Assembly (NCBI RefSeq): GCF_006346395.1
Contig: NZ_VDMS01000001.1
Span: 1,984,001-2,048,000, forward strand
Length of the DNA stretch: 64,000 nt
Origin: Nocardioides plantarum
GTDB taxonomy: Bacteria; Actinomycetota; Actinomycetes; Propionibacteriales; Nocardioidaceae
Direction of reading: 5' to 3'
Below are positions 18,802 to 28,216 of this stretch, piece by piece. The first letter of the stretch is position 1. The number at the start of each line of letters is the position of its first letter. The notes below the pieces were generated by a model, which was given only the letters and a program-made list of their open reading frames with translations, ran no database searches and had not been told where the DNA came from. Made by a program: the position numbers and the translations under genes.

Positions 18802-20166
18802 ATGATCGACCGCACCGACGACGACCGTCGCCCCAGGATCGTCGAGCTCCAGACGGCTGACGGTCCTGTCCGGGCCGTCCAGGCCGACGGTCTGGTCCGG
18901 GCTCGGGGCATCCGCTACGGCCGCGCCGCACGGTTCGCCCCGGCCGAGCCCATCCGCCCCTGGGACGGACCCGTCGACGCCACCGAGAAGGGACCCGCGC
19001 CCCCGCAGCAACCATCGCGGCTCGAGCTCGTCATGGGGTCCTCGACCCGTGGGCTGCGGCAGGACGAGGACTGCCTCGTCGTGTCCGTCACCGCGCCCGC
19101 CAGCGGCACCTCGATGCCGGTGATGGTCTGGTTCCACGGCGGCGCCTACCTCACCGGCTCCGGCGAGTCCGACAAGTACGACCCCACCCAGCTCGCCCTC
19201 GAAGGCGGCGTGGTCGTCGTCAACGTGTCCCACCGCCTCGGCGTCCTGGGCTACCTCACCCCTCGCTCCGTCTCCGACCAGGAGCAGAACCTCGGGCTCA
19301 CCGACCAGGTCCTCGCCCTGCACTGGGTCCATCGAAACATCTCCGGCTACGGCGGCGACCCGGCCAACGTGACCGTGTTCGGCCAGTCCGCCGGAGCCGA
19401 CTCCATCTGGGCGATGCTGCTCAGCGAAGGAACCACCGGGCTGTTCCGCCGGGCCATCCTTCAATCCGCGCCGCTCGGTCTGCGCACCGGGCGCGACGCC
19501 CTCCGCAACGCCATGCTGGACGTGCTCGACGCACACCCCGAGCTGATGGGCGTCCAGGACAGCGCCGACCAGACCGCCGCCGTCCTCGCGACCCAGGCCA
19601 CCGCCGTCCGAGCCGCCCGACGGTTCGGGGCCGCCGGCGCCCTGCCGTTCGCCCCCGCCCTCGGTGGCACCCTGCTACCTCCCCCCGAGCAGGTGCTCGA
19701 CCAGATCGGCAGGGTTGCCCCCGGCGTCGACCTCCTCCTCACCCACACCCGCAACGACGCCCTGCCCTTCGTCCTGGCCGACCCCAGAATCAGCCGGCTA
19801 GCCGCCCGCCGGATCGCTCGCTCGACCGTCATCGAGCAGGTCGACCGTCTGGTCACTCGCCGCGTGTTCGCCAAGCCGGCCGCCTCGCTCGCCAAGACCT
19901 GGCGCGCCGCTGGCGGCCAGGCGGCGCACTACCAGTTCGACTGGGCCACACCCGACAGCGGCTGGGGCGCCTGTCACTGCATCGAGCTGCCGTTCCTGTT
20001 CCCCGGCGATGACACCTGGGCCGATGCGCCGATGCTCGGCACCACGTCGATCGGCGACGACCCGACCGACCTCGTCGGCGCCAGCCTGCGCGCGGCGTGG
20101 GCAGCGTTCGCCACGAGCGGGCAGGTGCCGGGTACGGGACATGGGCTGCGACTCCTCACGCGCTGA
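18802..20166 (+). CDS. type B carboxylesterase/lipase family protein
   Basis: 454 aa, without a signal peptide, so cytoplasmic. It has the oxyanion-hole loop FHGGAYLTGSGESD, the EDCLVVSVTAP motif, the nucleophile GQSAGADS (serine near residue 196), NISGYGGDPANVTVFGQSAG just before it, and the late histidine region CHCIELPFLF. These are the hallmarks of bacterial para-nitrobenzyl esterase relatives. GAGG occurs about 12 nt before the ATG. It probably hydrolyses hydrophobic esters; the natural substrate cannot be told. Confidence 0.93.
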   Translation: MIDRTDDDRRPRIVELQTADGPVRAVQADGLVRARGIRYGRAARFAPAEPIRPWDGPVDATEKGPAPPQQPSRLELVMGSSTRGLRQDEDCLVVSVTAPASGTSMPVMVWFHGGAYLTGSGESDKYDPTQLALEGGVVVVNVSHRLGVLGYLTPRSVSDQEQNLGLTDQVLALHWVHRNISGYGGDPANVTVFGQSAGADSIWAMLLSEGTTGLFRRAILQSAPLGLRTGRDALRNAMLDVLDAHPELMGVQDSADQTAAVLATQATAVRAARRFGAAGALPFAPALGGTLLPPPEQVLDQIGRVAPGVDLLLTHTRNDALPFVLADPRISRLAARRIARSTVIEQVDRLVTRRVFAKPAASLAKTWRAAGGQAAHYQFDWATPDSGWGACHCIELPFLFPGDDTWADAPMLGTTSIGDDPTDLVGASLRAAWAAFATSGQVPGTGHGLRLLTR

Positions 20167-20481
20167 GCCTGGCTTGCTCGCTGGGGTAGCGCAGGTCAGC
20201 GTGCGCCCGGGCGCCGTGGTGGTCGAGAAGACGGCCGCGAAGCCGCCGAGGGTGGGGGAAAGGGCGGCAACGTGCGACCGAGAGTGTTCACGAGGGGGGT
20301 TCTCCAGACCTAGGGAGTCTCTGTTCTGGGTCATGCGCCCCGGCGCCAGCCCCATGGTGGCCACACCTTACGCACAAATTGGCAAGTATGTGAGACATGA
20401 GGTTGCATCCGTACGGACGACCTGGACAACATCGGGCTCGCGCGTGCCCGACTGGTCGCAGGGCCGCACGGCCCGGGTGGG
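20167..20481. other. 315-bp convergent intergenic region, probable terminator only
   Basis: No gene is supportable. GGGCCG-CA-CGGCCC at 20461-20474 is a small perfect hairpin placed just after the lipoprotein stop (reverse strand) and could terminate it. An AT-richer patch around 20370-20410 is unexplained. Confidence 0.45.
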
Positions 20482-21183
20482 TCACTCCACCCGGACGACG
20501 GTGCCACCGAGCCCCGTGAGCACGGCCGTCACCCCGGCGCGCAGCGCGTCACCCGCGCGCCGCGAGGTGAAGCTGGCCGGGTCGAACGAGTCCGGCCGAC
20601 CCAGGCCCTCGCCGCGGTAGCCGGCGCCGTCCCAGTCGGCGGCGGTGACGTTGAGGGTCGGCTCGGCCAGCTCGGCCCCGAGGACGAGGAACTGCTGGTC
20701 GAGGTTGCTCGCGGTGACCAGCGCCAGCGGGTCGACGAGTCCGTCGCCCGTGGTGACGACGAGGTCGGGGTGGGCGTCGATGGCCTCCTGGATCCGGGCG
20801 AGGTAGTCGTCGGGGTCGGCGGCCTCGACCTCGGTGAGGTCGACCCCGGTCTCCTTCGCCCACGCGCGGGTCGCCTCGGAGAGCACCCGCGTCCTGGCCC
20901 CCTTCTCGGTGGTCAGGAGCACCACGCGGTACCCGGCGGGCGGGTTCGTCCCGGCCCACGACTCCGGAGCGGGCGTGAACGTACCGGCCGGCGGTGGCGG
21001 GGTCGCCGGGGCAAAGCCGGGGCCGGCGGTGAGCACGGCGCTCGGGGTGTCCGAGGCTCGGTCGCTCCCTGCCTCCGAGCCCCCGTCGGCGGAGCAGCCC
21101 GCCGTGGTGAGGAGCAGGCCGAGCAGCGCCCCGGCGAGCAGCCCGGGTGAGGGACGCGATGACTCAGGACGCCTGGTGGGCAC
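20482..21183 (-). CDS. lipoprotein, BMP-like substrate-binding fold
   Basis: 233 aa from GTG 21183. The N-terminus is charged then hydrophobic and ends in the lipobox LTTAGC, so the protein is likely anchored outside the membrane. The mature part has a proline/threonine linker, then VVLLTTEKGARTRVLSEATRAWA, and ends DALRAGVTAVLTGLGGTVV. This recalls the basic-membrane-protein/periplasmic-binding fold but is only about half the usual length. AGAGGA precedes the GTG; an ATG at 21243 also has a ribosome site, so the start is uncertain. Ligand unknown. Confidence 0.8.
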   Translation of the reverse strand: MPTRRPESSRPSPGLLAGALLGLLLTTAGCSADGGSEAGSDRASDTPSAVLTAGPGFAPATPPPPAGTFTPAPESWAGTNPPAGYRVVLLTTEKGARTRVLSEATRAWAKETGVDLTEVEAADPDDYLARIQEAIDAHPDLVVTTGDGLVDPLALVTASNLDQQFLVLGAELAEPTLNVTAADWDGAGYRGEGLGRPDSFDPASFTSRRAGDALRAGVTAVLTGLGGTVVRVE

Positions 21184-21383
21184 GTGGTTTCCTCTGCTGG
21201 GCAACGGGTCTGGCGGTACGTCGGGCAACGAGACGGCGTTCATTGTGCCCACCTCGCAGCGGCACGTCGGGACCACCTCGACGCCGGTGCCGGCGGTTGG
21301 CCGGACGTTCGCGCTGCGTCCCCCAGTCGTTCGTGAGACCTCGGGAAGGTGACGCGCCCCCGCTCAGATTGAGGTTCCCTTCC

Positions 21384-22592
21384 GTGGCTGTCGTCCTCCG
21401 CCGGTGCTCTGCCGGCGTCCTGCTCCTCCTGCTCGTCCTCGCTCTCGTCCTGGCCGGGGGTCGCGCCGAGGCCCACGGCTTCAGCTCCGTCGTCTACGCC
21501 GACGTCACCTCGCCGCAGAGCGGCACCGTGCGCGTCGCCCTCGAGCTCGAGTACGACCTGCTCGTCGTCTCGGCCGCCGACGCCCAGGGCGACGACGACC
21601 TCTTCGAGGAGGGTGACGGCGCGTGGCAGGACGGCGACCTCCCCGGCCAGGTCCGGGCGCTGCGCGACCACAGCAGCACGGTGCTCGACTACGTGACCGC
21701 ACGGTTCACGGTGACCGCCGACGGGCGGTCGTGCACCCCCGCGCTGCACGGCGACTACACGGTCGGGCTGCGCGACGTGCCCTACGCCCACCTGACCCTC
21801 GACTACACGTGCCCCCAGGCCGACGAGCACGAGATCGCCACCAGCCTGTTCCCTGACTCCGAGGGCTACGTCAAGGGCACCAAGGCCGTCGTGACCTACG
21901 ACCTCGACCTGCGCGAGGGCAGCGCCGCCCTCGACCCCGAGCGACCCTCGTTCTCGACGCACCAGACCACCGCCGAGCGGTTCTGGGACTTCTTCCGCCT
22001 CGGCGCCGAGCACCTGCTCGGCGGCCTGGACCACCTGCTGTTCCTCGCTGCCCTCATCGTCGGGTCGCGGCGCCTGCGCGAGGTCGTGCTCGCCGCATCC
22101 GCCTTCACCCTGGCCCACTCGGTCACCTTCGTGCTGGCGGCCCTCGGCCTGGTGACGGTGCCGGCCGGGCTGGTGGAGCCGGTCATCGCGCTCTCCATCG
22201 CGGTGGTGGCCGGATGGCACCTGGTGGCGCTCGTACGCCGCGGCCGGTCCGCGACCGACCTCGACACCTCCTCGAGCAGCCACCTCAGCCTCGACCGCTC
22301 CGGGTGGGGTCGCCTGGCCGTGGTCTTCTCGTTCGGGCTCGTGCACGGGCTGGGGTTCGCCGGGGCCCTCGGCATCGACGCCGCCTGGTCGTGGACCCTG
22401 CTGTGGTCGCTGCTGGTCTTCAACATCGGCATCGAGACGGTGCAGCTCGGCCTGATCGTCGTGACCTTCCCGCTGCTGGTCCTGGTCCGGCGCCGCTCGC
22501 CCACCGCCGCCCTGTGGCTGACCGGGACCGTCGCGGCCGTGGTCACGGTGATGGGCCTGATCTGGTTCGTGCAGCGGGTCGCGGCGTCCTGA
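21384..22592 (+). CDS. HupE/UreJ family membrane protein
   Basis: 402 aa. A signal peptide or first membrane segment (residues about 5-28) is followed by a 200-residue extracytoplasmic beta-rich domain. A C-terminal block of about six helices begins LLGGLDHLLFLAALIVGSRRLREVV and contains AFTLAHSVTFVLAALG and GLVHGLGFAGALG, with the histidines typical of HupE/UreJ_2 proteins proposed to move nickel, cobalt or other metals. The GTG at 21384 follows GAGG. No hydrogenase or urease genes are in view, so the metal role is open. Confidence 0.88.
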   Translation: MAVVLRRCSAGVLLLLLVLALVLAGGRAEAHGFSSVVYADVTSPQSGTVRVALELEYDLLVVSAADAQGDDDLFEEGDGAWQDGDLPGQVRALRDHSSTVLDYVTARFTVTADGRSCTPALHGDYTVGLRDVPYAHLTLDYTCPQADEHEIATSLFPDSEGYVKGTKAVVTYDLDLREGSAALDPERPSFSTHQTTAERFWDFFRLGAEHLLGGLDHLLFLAALIVGSRRLREVVLAASAFTLAHSVTFVLAALGLVTVPAGLVEPVIALSIAVVAGWHLVALVRRGRSATDLDTSSSSHLSLDRSGWGRLAVVFSFGLVHGLGFAGALGIDAAWSWTLLWSLLVFNIGIETVQLGLIVVTFPLLVLVRRRSPTAALWLTGTVAAVVTVMGLIWFVQRVAAS

Positions 22593-22596
22593 CACA

Positions 22597-22617
22597 CCGG
22601 TCGGATCGACCGACCGG
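22597..22617 (+). terminator. hairpin after the HupE-like gene
   Basis: CCGGTCGG-ATCGA-CCGACCGG is a perfect 8-bp stem starting 5 nt after the stop, with no U-tract. It is probably an I-type terminator. Confidence 0.55.
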
Positions 22618-22770
22618 CCCGCAGTGGTGGTTGTCGCCCGCAACCGTCGACTGCCGACCCATCGTGCGCCGCACGTCGTTCACCTGCCCGCCATCGCGCG
22701 CCGCCACGGTGGATCGGCTCGGGCGGTTCGTCCGCAGCACCCTCCTCCAGTTCTGAAAGGGACTTCCTTG

Positions 22771-24903
22771 ATGAAGCTCCACACTGCGACGGCCGGGGCC
22801 GGCCGTCGTCGCATCGCGGCCGCCGCGGTCGCGCTCACCGTGGGCATCGGTGGCCTCGGCATCCTCAACCTGCCGAACGCCGAGGCCGACGACACCGCCG
22901 CCGACGTCACCGACGTCGTCCTGACCGTCGGGGCCACCACCTCCGAGCGCGTCATCTCCTGGTCCGGCAGCACCGTCGGACCCCAGGGCGTCCAGTACGC
23001 CCCCACCAGCACGCTGACCGGCGGCGCCTTCCCGAGCACCGCCGTCACCCTGCCGGGACAGGTCGCTGCGAACACCAGCGGAGCGGCCGCGGGCTACGCC
23101 AGCCCCACGCAGGAGGTCGCGAACGGCTACGCCGTGCTCTCGGACCTCACGCCGAGCACCGAGTACTCCTACCGGGTCGGCAGCGACGGGCACTGGTCGG
23201 CGACCTACACCTTCAAGACCACCGCCCCCACCGGCGACTTCGACTTCCTCTTCTTCGGCGACCCGCAGATCGGCTCCTCCGGCGACACCACGCGCGACGG
23301 CCAGGGCTGGGCGCACACCATGGACGTCGCCTCCGACCTCGACCCCGACGCCGAGCTCTACGTGTCCGGCGGCGACCAGGTCAACACCGCCGACCGCGAG
23401 ACCGAGTGGGACGCGTTCCTCAGCCCCGACGAGCTCCGCTCCACCCCGTGGGCGGCGACGATCGGCAACCACGACGTCGGCAAGAAGAACTACGAGCAGC
23501 ACTTCCACGTGCCCAACTCGGACAAGTCGGGCGAGTACTACGCCAACGGTGACGCGTCGTCCAACACCTCCGGTGGCGACTACTACTACGTCTACAAGGA
23601 CGTGCTGTTCATCGACATCAACTCGAACAGCTACCAGGTCAGCGGCAGCGGGACCGGCACCGGCGACGCCGCCCACATCAACTACGTCTCCGACGTCATC
23701 GCCGACCACGGCGACGAGGCGAAGTGGACGGTGCTCGTCTACCACCACTCGATCTACTCCCCGGCCGACCACGCCAACGACGGTGACAACGCCAAGCGCC
23801 GTATCGACTTCCCCAAGGCGTTCTCCCGACTGGGCGTCAACCTGGTCCTCCAGGGGCACGACCACTCCTACTCGCGCAGCTACCTCATCAACCGCGGCAA
23901 GAAGGCCGACGCGGCCGAGCAGCCGAAGGCCAACGACGTGTTCGCCGGCCCCGGTGGCGTGCTCTACGTGACCGCCAACTCGGCCTCGGGGTCGAAGTAC
24001 TACGACCTGACCGAGCCCGACACGTCGGCCAACGCCGGCGACTACGGCCCCGACCCGCTCGACGCGGGCGACCCGGACCAGGACGGCCACGTCCGGCACT
24101 GGGCCAACTCGGTGGAGAACCAGGAGCACGTCCCCACCTACGTCCGCATCGGTGTGACGGACAAGAAGCTGACCGTCTCCAACATCCGCAGCGGCGAGTG
24201 CGACGGCAGCACCCCCAACCCGGCCGTCGAGCGCGGCACCGTCGGGGAGAAGTGGTGCGGCACGGCCGACAACACCCTGACCCTCAACGGCACCACCTAC
24301 ACCGCCGGCAAGAACCCCCGCGGCGGCGTCGGCACCACCGTCGACCAGGTCAACATCCACCGGGTCCTCTCGGCCCCGGCGTCGGCCGCCATCACCGGCA
24401 CGCCGACGGTGGGCCGCACGCTGACCGCCACGGTCAGCGGCGCCTGGCCGAAGGGCACCACGGCGACGTACACCTGGAAGGCCGACGGCGTCACCCTCGC
24501 CGGCCACGGTGCCTCGATCGTCCTGAGCCCGTCGCAGCTCGGCAAGAAGATCACCGTCGCCGTCACCGGCAACAACGACCTCTACGAGAGCGCCACGGTG
24601 ACCGCACCGGCGACCACCGTGGTGACGGCCGGCACGCTCACGGCGGCCACCCCCCGCATCCAGGGGACCGTCCGTGTCGGGCAGAGGCTGACCGCCGTCC
24701 CGGGCACCTGGACCTACGGCACGACGCTCGCCTACCGCTGGTACGCCGACGGCAAGGCGATCGCGGGCGCGACGTCGCGGACCCTCCAGCTCGGCACCGG
24801 GGTGACCGGCAAGCGGATCACCGTGCGCGTGACCGGCAAGCACGCCGGCTACGTCACGGTGGTCAAGACCAGCGCGGCGACGGGCAAGGTCGCCAAGCGC
24901 TGA
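22771..24903 (+). CDS. secreted purple-acid-phosphatase-like metallophosphoesterase with two C-terminal Ig-like repeats
   Basis: 710 aa. Signal peptide (about 1-40, ending near NAEADD), a PAP-type fibronectin-like N-domain (45-150), then the calcineurin-like catalytic domain. Its metal ligands lie in FFGDPQIG (~157), SGGDQVN (~200), GNHDVG (~232), YHHSIYS (~325) and LQGHDHSYSR (~363). Residues about 540-710 are two repeats of the TVGRTLTA-type and VGQRLTAVPGTW-type Ig-like module. It probably releases phosphate from organic esters outside the cell. A TTG one codon upstream of the ATG is an alternative start. No Pho-box was identified. Confidence 0.92.
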   Translation: MKLHTATAGAGRRRIAAAAVALTVGIGGLGILNLPNAEADDTAADVTDVVLTVGATTSERVISWSGSTVGPQGVQYAPTSTLTGGAFPSTAVTLPGQVAANTSGAAAGYASPTQEVANGYAVLSDLTPSTEYSYRVGSDGHWSATYTFKTTAPTGDFDFLFFGDPQIGSSGDTTRDGQGWAHTMDVASDLDPDAELYVSGGDQVNTADRETEWDAFLSPDELRSTPWAATIGNHDVGKKNYEQHFHVPNSDKSGEYYANGDASSNTSGGDYYYVYKDVLFIDINSNSYQVSGSGTGTGDAAHINYVSDVIADHGDEAKWTVLVYHHSIYSPADHANDGDNAKRRIDFPKAFSRLGVNLVLQGHDHSYSRSYLINRGKKADAAEQPKANDVFAGPGGVLYVTANSASGSKYYDLTEPDTSANAGDYGPDPLDAGDPDQDGHVRHWANSVENQEHVPTYVRIGVTDKKLTVSNIRSGECDGSTPNPAVERGTVGEKWCGTADNTLTLNGTTYTAGKNPRGGVGTTVDQVNIHRVLSAPASAAITGTPTVGRTLTATVSGAWPKGTTATYTWKADGVTLAGHGASIVLSPSQLGKKITVAVTGNNDLYESATVTAPATTVVTAGTLTAATPRIQGTVRVGQRLTAVPGTWTYGTTLAYRWYADGKAIAGATSRTLQLGTGVTGKRITVRVTGKHAGYVTVVKTSAATGKVAKR

Positions 24904-24931
24904 GCACCACCCGCAGCACCACCTGACAGCC

Positions 24932-24962
24932 GGGCCCGGCAGCGTTCGACGCTGCCGGGCCC
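24932..24962. terminator. strong bidirectional hairpin terminator
   Basis: A 13-bp perfect stem (24932-24944 with 24950-24962) around loop TTCGA lies between the convergent phosphatase and FMN reductase genes and can serve both. Confidence 0.85.
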
Positions 24963-24983
24963 GTCTGCTTCGTCACTGCGTCG

Positions 24984-25619
24984 TCAGGCTCGGCCGGCGC
25001 GGGCCAGCAGCTCCTCGAACGGCGTGGGCTCGGCCAGCTCGGCCTCGACCGTGCGACGCCGGGCGCGGGTCGCGTCGGGTCCGGAGACCCCGGCGCCGAG
25101 CTTGCCCACCAGGGTCGCGAGCTCTCCGGCCGCCCGGGCGATGCGCGCGTCGAGGTCGGTGCCAGCAGTGCCGAAGTCGTCGGTGGCGGCGAAGACGCCG
25201 GTCGGGACGACGACCGCGTGCAGGTAGGAGAACAGCGGTCGCAGCACGTGGTCGAGGACCAGCGAGTGCCGGGCGGTGCCGGCCGTCGCGGCGATCAGCA
25301 CCGGCGTCGCGTCGAGGGCGCCCTGGTCGAGGACGTCGAAGAACGTCTTGAAAAGCCCGGAGTACGACGCGCTGAACACCGGCGTGACCGCGATGACGCC
25401 GTCGGCGTCGCGCACCTGCGCGAGGGCCTCGGCCAGCCGCGGCGACGGGAACCCGGTCAGCAGGTGGTCGGTGAGGTCGTGGGCGAGGTCGCGCAGCTCC
25501 ACGTGGACGACCTCGACCTCCTCGAGGGCCTCGACGGTGGCGTCGGTCAGGCGGTCGGCGAGCAGCCGCGTCGACGAGGGGTTCGAGAGCCCGGCGGAGA
25601 CGACGACCACGGTGCTCAT
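24984..25619 (-). CDS. NAD(P)H-dependent FMN reductase (CE1759-type)
   Basis: 211 aa flavodoxin-like fold: VVVVSAGLSNPSSTRLLADRL at the N-terminus (phosphate-binding loop SNPSSTR) and VIAVTPVFSASYSGLFKTFFD, the FMN-reductase signature. Its ATG overlaps the upstream LLM gene stop by 4 nt (ATGA). The pair is therefore a translationally coupled two-component flavin monooxygenase in which this subunit supplies reduced FMN. It ends at a shared terminator. Confidence 0.9.
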   Translation of the reverse strand: MSTVVVVSAGLSNPSSTRLLADRLTDATVEALEEVEVVHVELRDLAHDLTDHLLTGFPSPRLAEALAQVRDADGVIAVTPVFSASYSGLFKTFFDVLDQGALDATPVLIAATAGTARHSLVLDHVLRPLFSYLHAVVVPTGVFAATDDFGTAGTDLDARIARAAGELATLVGKLGAGVSGPDATRARRRTVEAELAEPTPFEELLARAGRA

Positions 25620-26761
25620 GCGGACACCGGCTCACCGGTGGGGACCTGACCGGTCACGTCGTCGACGGCGTGCACGGTCGTGTCGTGCGCACCGCCGGCC
25701 GCGACGACCAGCGAACCGTGGGTGGGCGCGTCCGGCACGTGCGCCGGGCGCCCCTCGGCGAAGCCGGCCCGCATGGCGGGCAGGATCTCGCCGAGCAGGT
25801 CGAGCTGCTCGAGGACGGTCTTGAGCGGCAGGCCGGCGTGGTCGATCAGGAACAGCTGGCGCTGGTAGTCACCGGCGTACTCCCGGAAGGACAGCGTCCG
25901 CTCGAGCACCTGCTGCGGCGAGCCGACGGTCAGCGGCGTCTGGCTGGTGAAGTCCTCGAGCGAGGGCCCGTGCCCGTAGACCGGGGCGTTGTCGAAGTAG
26001 GGGCGGAACTCGCGCACGGCGTCCTGGCTGTTGCGGCGCATGAAGAACTGCCCGCCCAGGCCGACGATCGCGGTGTCGGCCGGGCCGTGGCCGTAGTGCT
26101 CCCAGCGGCTGCGGTAGAGGTCGACCATCTGCGCGGTGTGCGAGGCCGGCCAGAAGATGTGGTTGTGGAAGAGCCCGTCGCCGTAGTAGGCCGCCTGCTC
26201 GGCGATCTCAGGGCTGCGGATCGACCCGTGCCACACGAACGGCGGTACGCCGTCCAGCGGCCGGGGCGTGGAGGTGTAGCCCTGGAGCGGGGTCCGGAAC
26301 CGACCGGACCAGTCGACGACGTCCTCGCGCCACAGACGGTGCAGCAGCGCGTAGTTCTCGATGGCGAGGTTGATGCCCTGGCGGATGTCCTTGCCGAACC
26401 ACGGGTAGACCGGCCCGGTGTTGCCGCGACCCATCATCAGGTCGACCCGACCGTCGGTGAGGTGCTGGATCTTGGCGTAGTCCTCCGCGATGAGGACCGG
26501 GTCGGTGGTCGTGATCAGCGTGGTCGCCGTCGACAGCACGATCCGCTCGGTCTGGGCCCCGATGTAGGCGAGCGTCGCGGTGGGGTTGGACGAGACGAAC
26601 GGCGGGTTGTGGTGCTCGCCGGTCGCGAAGACGTCCAGGCCCACCTCCTCGGCCTTGAGGGCGATCGCCACCGTGGCCTTGATGCGCTCGTGCTCGGAGG
26701 GGGTGCGGCCCGTGGTGGGGTCGGCGGTGACGTCGCCGACGGAGAAGATGCCGATCTGCAT
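25616..26761 (-). CDS. LLM class flavin-dependent monooxygenase (CE1758-type)
   Basis: 381 aa. Starts MQIGIFSVGDVTADPTTGRTP, characteristic of the CE1758 family, with VFATGEHHNPPFVSSNPTA, STATTLITTTDPVLIAEDYA and HLTDGRVDLMMGRGN. It uses FMNH2 from the coupled reductase downstream (4-nt overlap) to oxygenate an unknown substrate. It is divergent from the PucR regulator across about 155 bp, a plausible regulatory pairing. A C-terminal tail of roughly 40 residues beyond the barrel (AAGGAHDTTVHAVDD) is extra. Confidence 0.92.
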   Translation of the reverse strand: MQIGIFSVGDVTADPTTGRTPSEHERIKATVAIALKAEEVGLDVFATGEHHNPPFVSSNPTATLAYIGAQTERIVLSTATTLITTTDPVLIAEDYAKIQHLTDGRVDLMMGRGNTGPVYPWFGKDIRQGINLAIENYALLHRLWREDVVDWSGRFRTPLQGYTSTPRPLDGVPPFVWHGSIRSPEIAEQAAYYGDGLFHNHIFWPASHTAQMVDLYRSRWEHYGHGPADTAIVGLGGQFFMRRNSQDAVREFRPYFDNAPVYGHGPSLEDFTSQTPLTVGSPQQVLERTLSFREYAGDYQRQLFLIDHAGLPLKTVLEQLDLLGEILPAMRAGFAEGRPAHVPDAPTHGSLVVAAGGAHDTTVHAVDDVTGQVPTGEPVSA

Positions 26762-26917
26762 GATGACCTCCCGGAGGGTGCTCGCGCCGCCCGGACCGGG
26801 AGCGCTGGTGTCGCTCGGCCCAACCTAGGTGACGCGTCAACTATTCCGTGACGCCGGGCTGGTGGCAGGATGGCATGACACGATCCGACTTCCGGGTCCT
26901 GGCAAGCGGAGGACGTG

Positions 26918-28072
26918 ATGGCTCGACTGGACGAGGTCGGTGCCGCGGCGGCCCGCGACGCCGGCGGCATCGACCCCGGGCTCCTCGGCGACTTCCTGTC
27001 GATCGTCGTCGAGGCCGCCGCCTCGGGCCGGCGCCTGCGGCGCGGGGAGCTGAGGGCCTGCGGCGAGCGCGGTGCCGCCGCGGCCCTGGTCGGCGTCCCC
27101 CTCCGGGCGCTGGTCGACCTCTACCTCTCCGCGTGCTGGCGGCTGTGGGAGGAGCTCGACACCGGCGCGGACGTCGCCCAGGTGCGCGCCTCCGCCCTGG
27201 CGGTCCTGCGGGCCGCCGACGACGCCGTGGCGGCGCTGGCCGAGGGGTTCCAGCTGGCCCGCAACGACGTGTCCCGTCAGCAGGAGTCGACCCGCCACGA
27301 CGTCTTCGACCTGCTGCTGGCCGGTGGCCCGACGGCGGTCGAGGCGACCGGCCGGGCCGCCGACCTCGGGCTCGACCTGACCAGCCCCCACGCGGTCCTG
27401 GTCGCCCGGCACGACCTCACCTTCGACCACCCGTCACTGACCTCGGTCCCCCGCCGGCTGGAGACTGCACTGAGCGGCCGCCACGGTGACACCTCTCCGC
27501 TGGTCGCGACCCGCAACGGCCTCCTCGTGTGCATCTTCGCCGCGCCCGACCAGAGGAGCGTCACGCTGGTCGGCGAGCGTCTCGCCGGGGTGCTCGACTC
27601 CGTCGCCCCGCCGGCCCGCGGGTCGGGACGGCCACGCGCCTGGCAGGCCGCGGTCGGGCGGACCCAGCCGGGTGCCGCCGCGGTCCGGGTGTCCTACGAG
27701 CAGGCCAACAGCGCGCTCGACCTGGCCGACCGGCTCGGCCTGGAGGACGCCGTGGTCGACTCCGGCACGCTGGTGGTCTACGAGGTGCTACTGCGCGACC
27801 GCGCCGCGATCGACGAGCTCATCGCGTCGGTGCTGGGACCGCTCAAGGGCGCGCCGGGCGGCGCGACCACCATGCTCGAGACCCTCGAGGCCTACTTCGC
27901 CAGCGGCGGCGTCACCACCGCCACCGCGACCCGGCTCAACCTCTCGGTGCGGGCCGTCACCTACCGGCTGCAGCGGATCGGGGAGGTGCTCGGCCTGGAC
28001 CCCACCGACCCCGCGCACCGCTTCACCCTGCACGCCGCCGTGCTCGGGGCTCGGCTGCTCGACGTGTTCTGA
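26918..28072 (+). CDS. PucR family transcriptional regulator
   Basis: 384 aa. The middle is a GGDEF-like domain (about 170-290; WQAAVGRTQPGAAAVRVSYEQA). The C-terminal PucR helix-turn-helix reads LETLEAYFASGGVTTATATRLNLS then VRAVTYRLQRIGEVLGLDP (residues about 320-370). Such regulators respond to small metabolites. The ATG at 26918 is chosen because GGAGGA lies 4 nt before it; GTG 26915 is too close. It is divergent from the LLM/FMN reductase operon and 144 nt ahead of terC. Confidence 0.9.
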   Translation: MARLDEVGAAAARDAGGIDPGLLGDFLSIVVEAAASGRRLRRGELRACGERGAAAALVGVPLRALVDLYLSACWRLWEELDTGADVAQVRASALAVLRAADDAVAALAEGFQLARNDVSRQQESTRHDVFDLLLAGGPTAVEATGRAADLGLDLTSPHAVLVARHDLTFDHPSLTSVPRRLETALSGRHGDTSPLVATRNGLLVCIFAAPDQRSVTLVGERLAGVLDSVAPPARGSGRPRAWQAAVGRTQPGAAAVRVSYEQANSALDLADRLGLEDAVVDSGTLVVYEVLLRDRAAIDELIASVLGPLKGAPGGATTMLETLEAYFASGGVTTATATRLNLSVRAVTYRLQRIGEVLGLDPTDPAHRFTLHAAVLGARLLDVF

Positions 28073-28101
28073 CCGATCCGTCCCGGCCGATACCGGCGGC
28101 G

Positions 28102-28152
28102 TTGCCGGATGTCGGCAATGTGCGAGGTCGAAGTCGTCCCGCTTTCGACCTC
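28102..28152 (+). promoter_or_regulatory. two inverted repeats in the terC leader
   Basis: TTGCCG-GATGT-CGGCAA (28102-28118) is followed by GAGGTCGAA (28124-28132) and TTCGACCTC (28144-28152), a perfect 9-bp stem with an 11-nt loop. The first resembles an operator; the second could be an RNA stem-loop in the 5' leader. It does not show the conserved features of the manganese yybP-ykoY riboswitch that precedes some terC-like genes. Confidence 0.4.
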
Positions 28153-28216
28153 GTTCGAGGGCTCCGGCCGGCCGAGACTGGAGAGGTATCCCGACCACCT
28201 CGAAGAGGAGACCATC

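Noticed and set aside
28073-28216. Manganese (yybP-ykoY) riboswitch before terC
   Set aside because: The stem-loops are there, but the conserved internal-loop sequences of that riboswitch are not visible.
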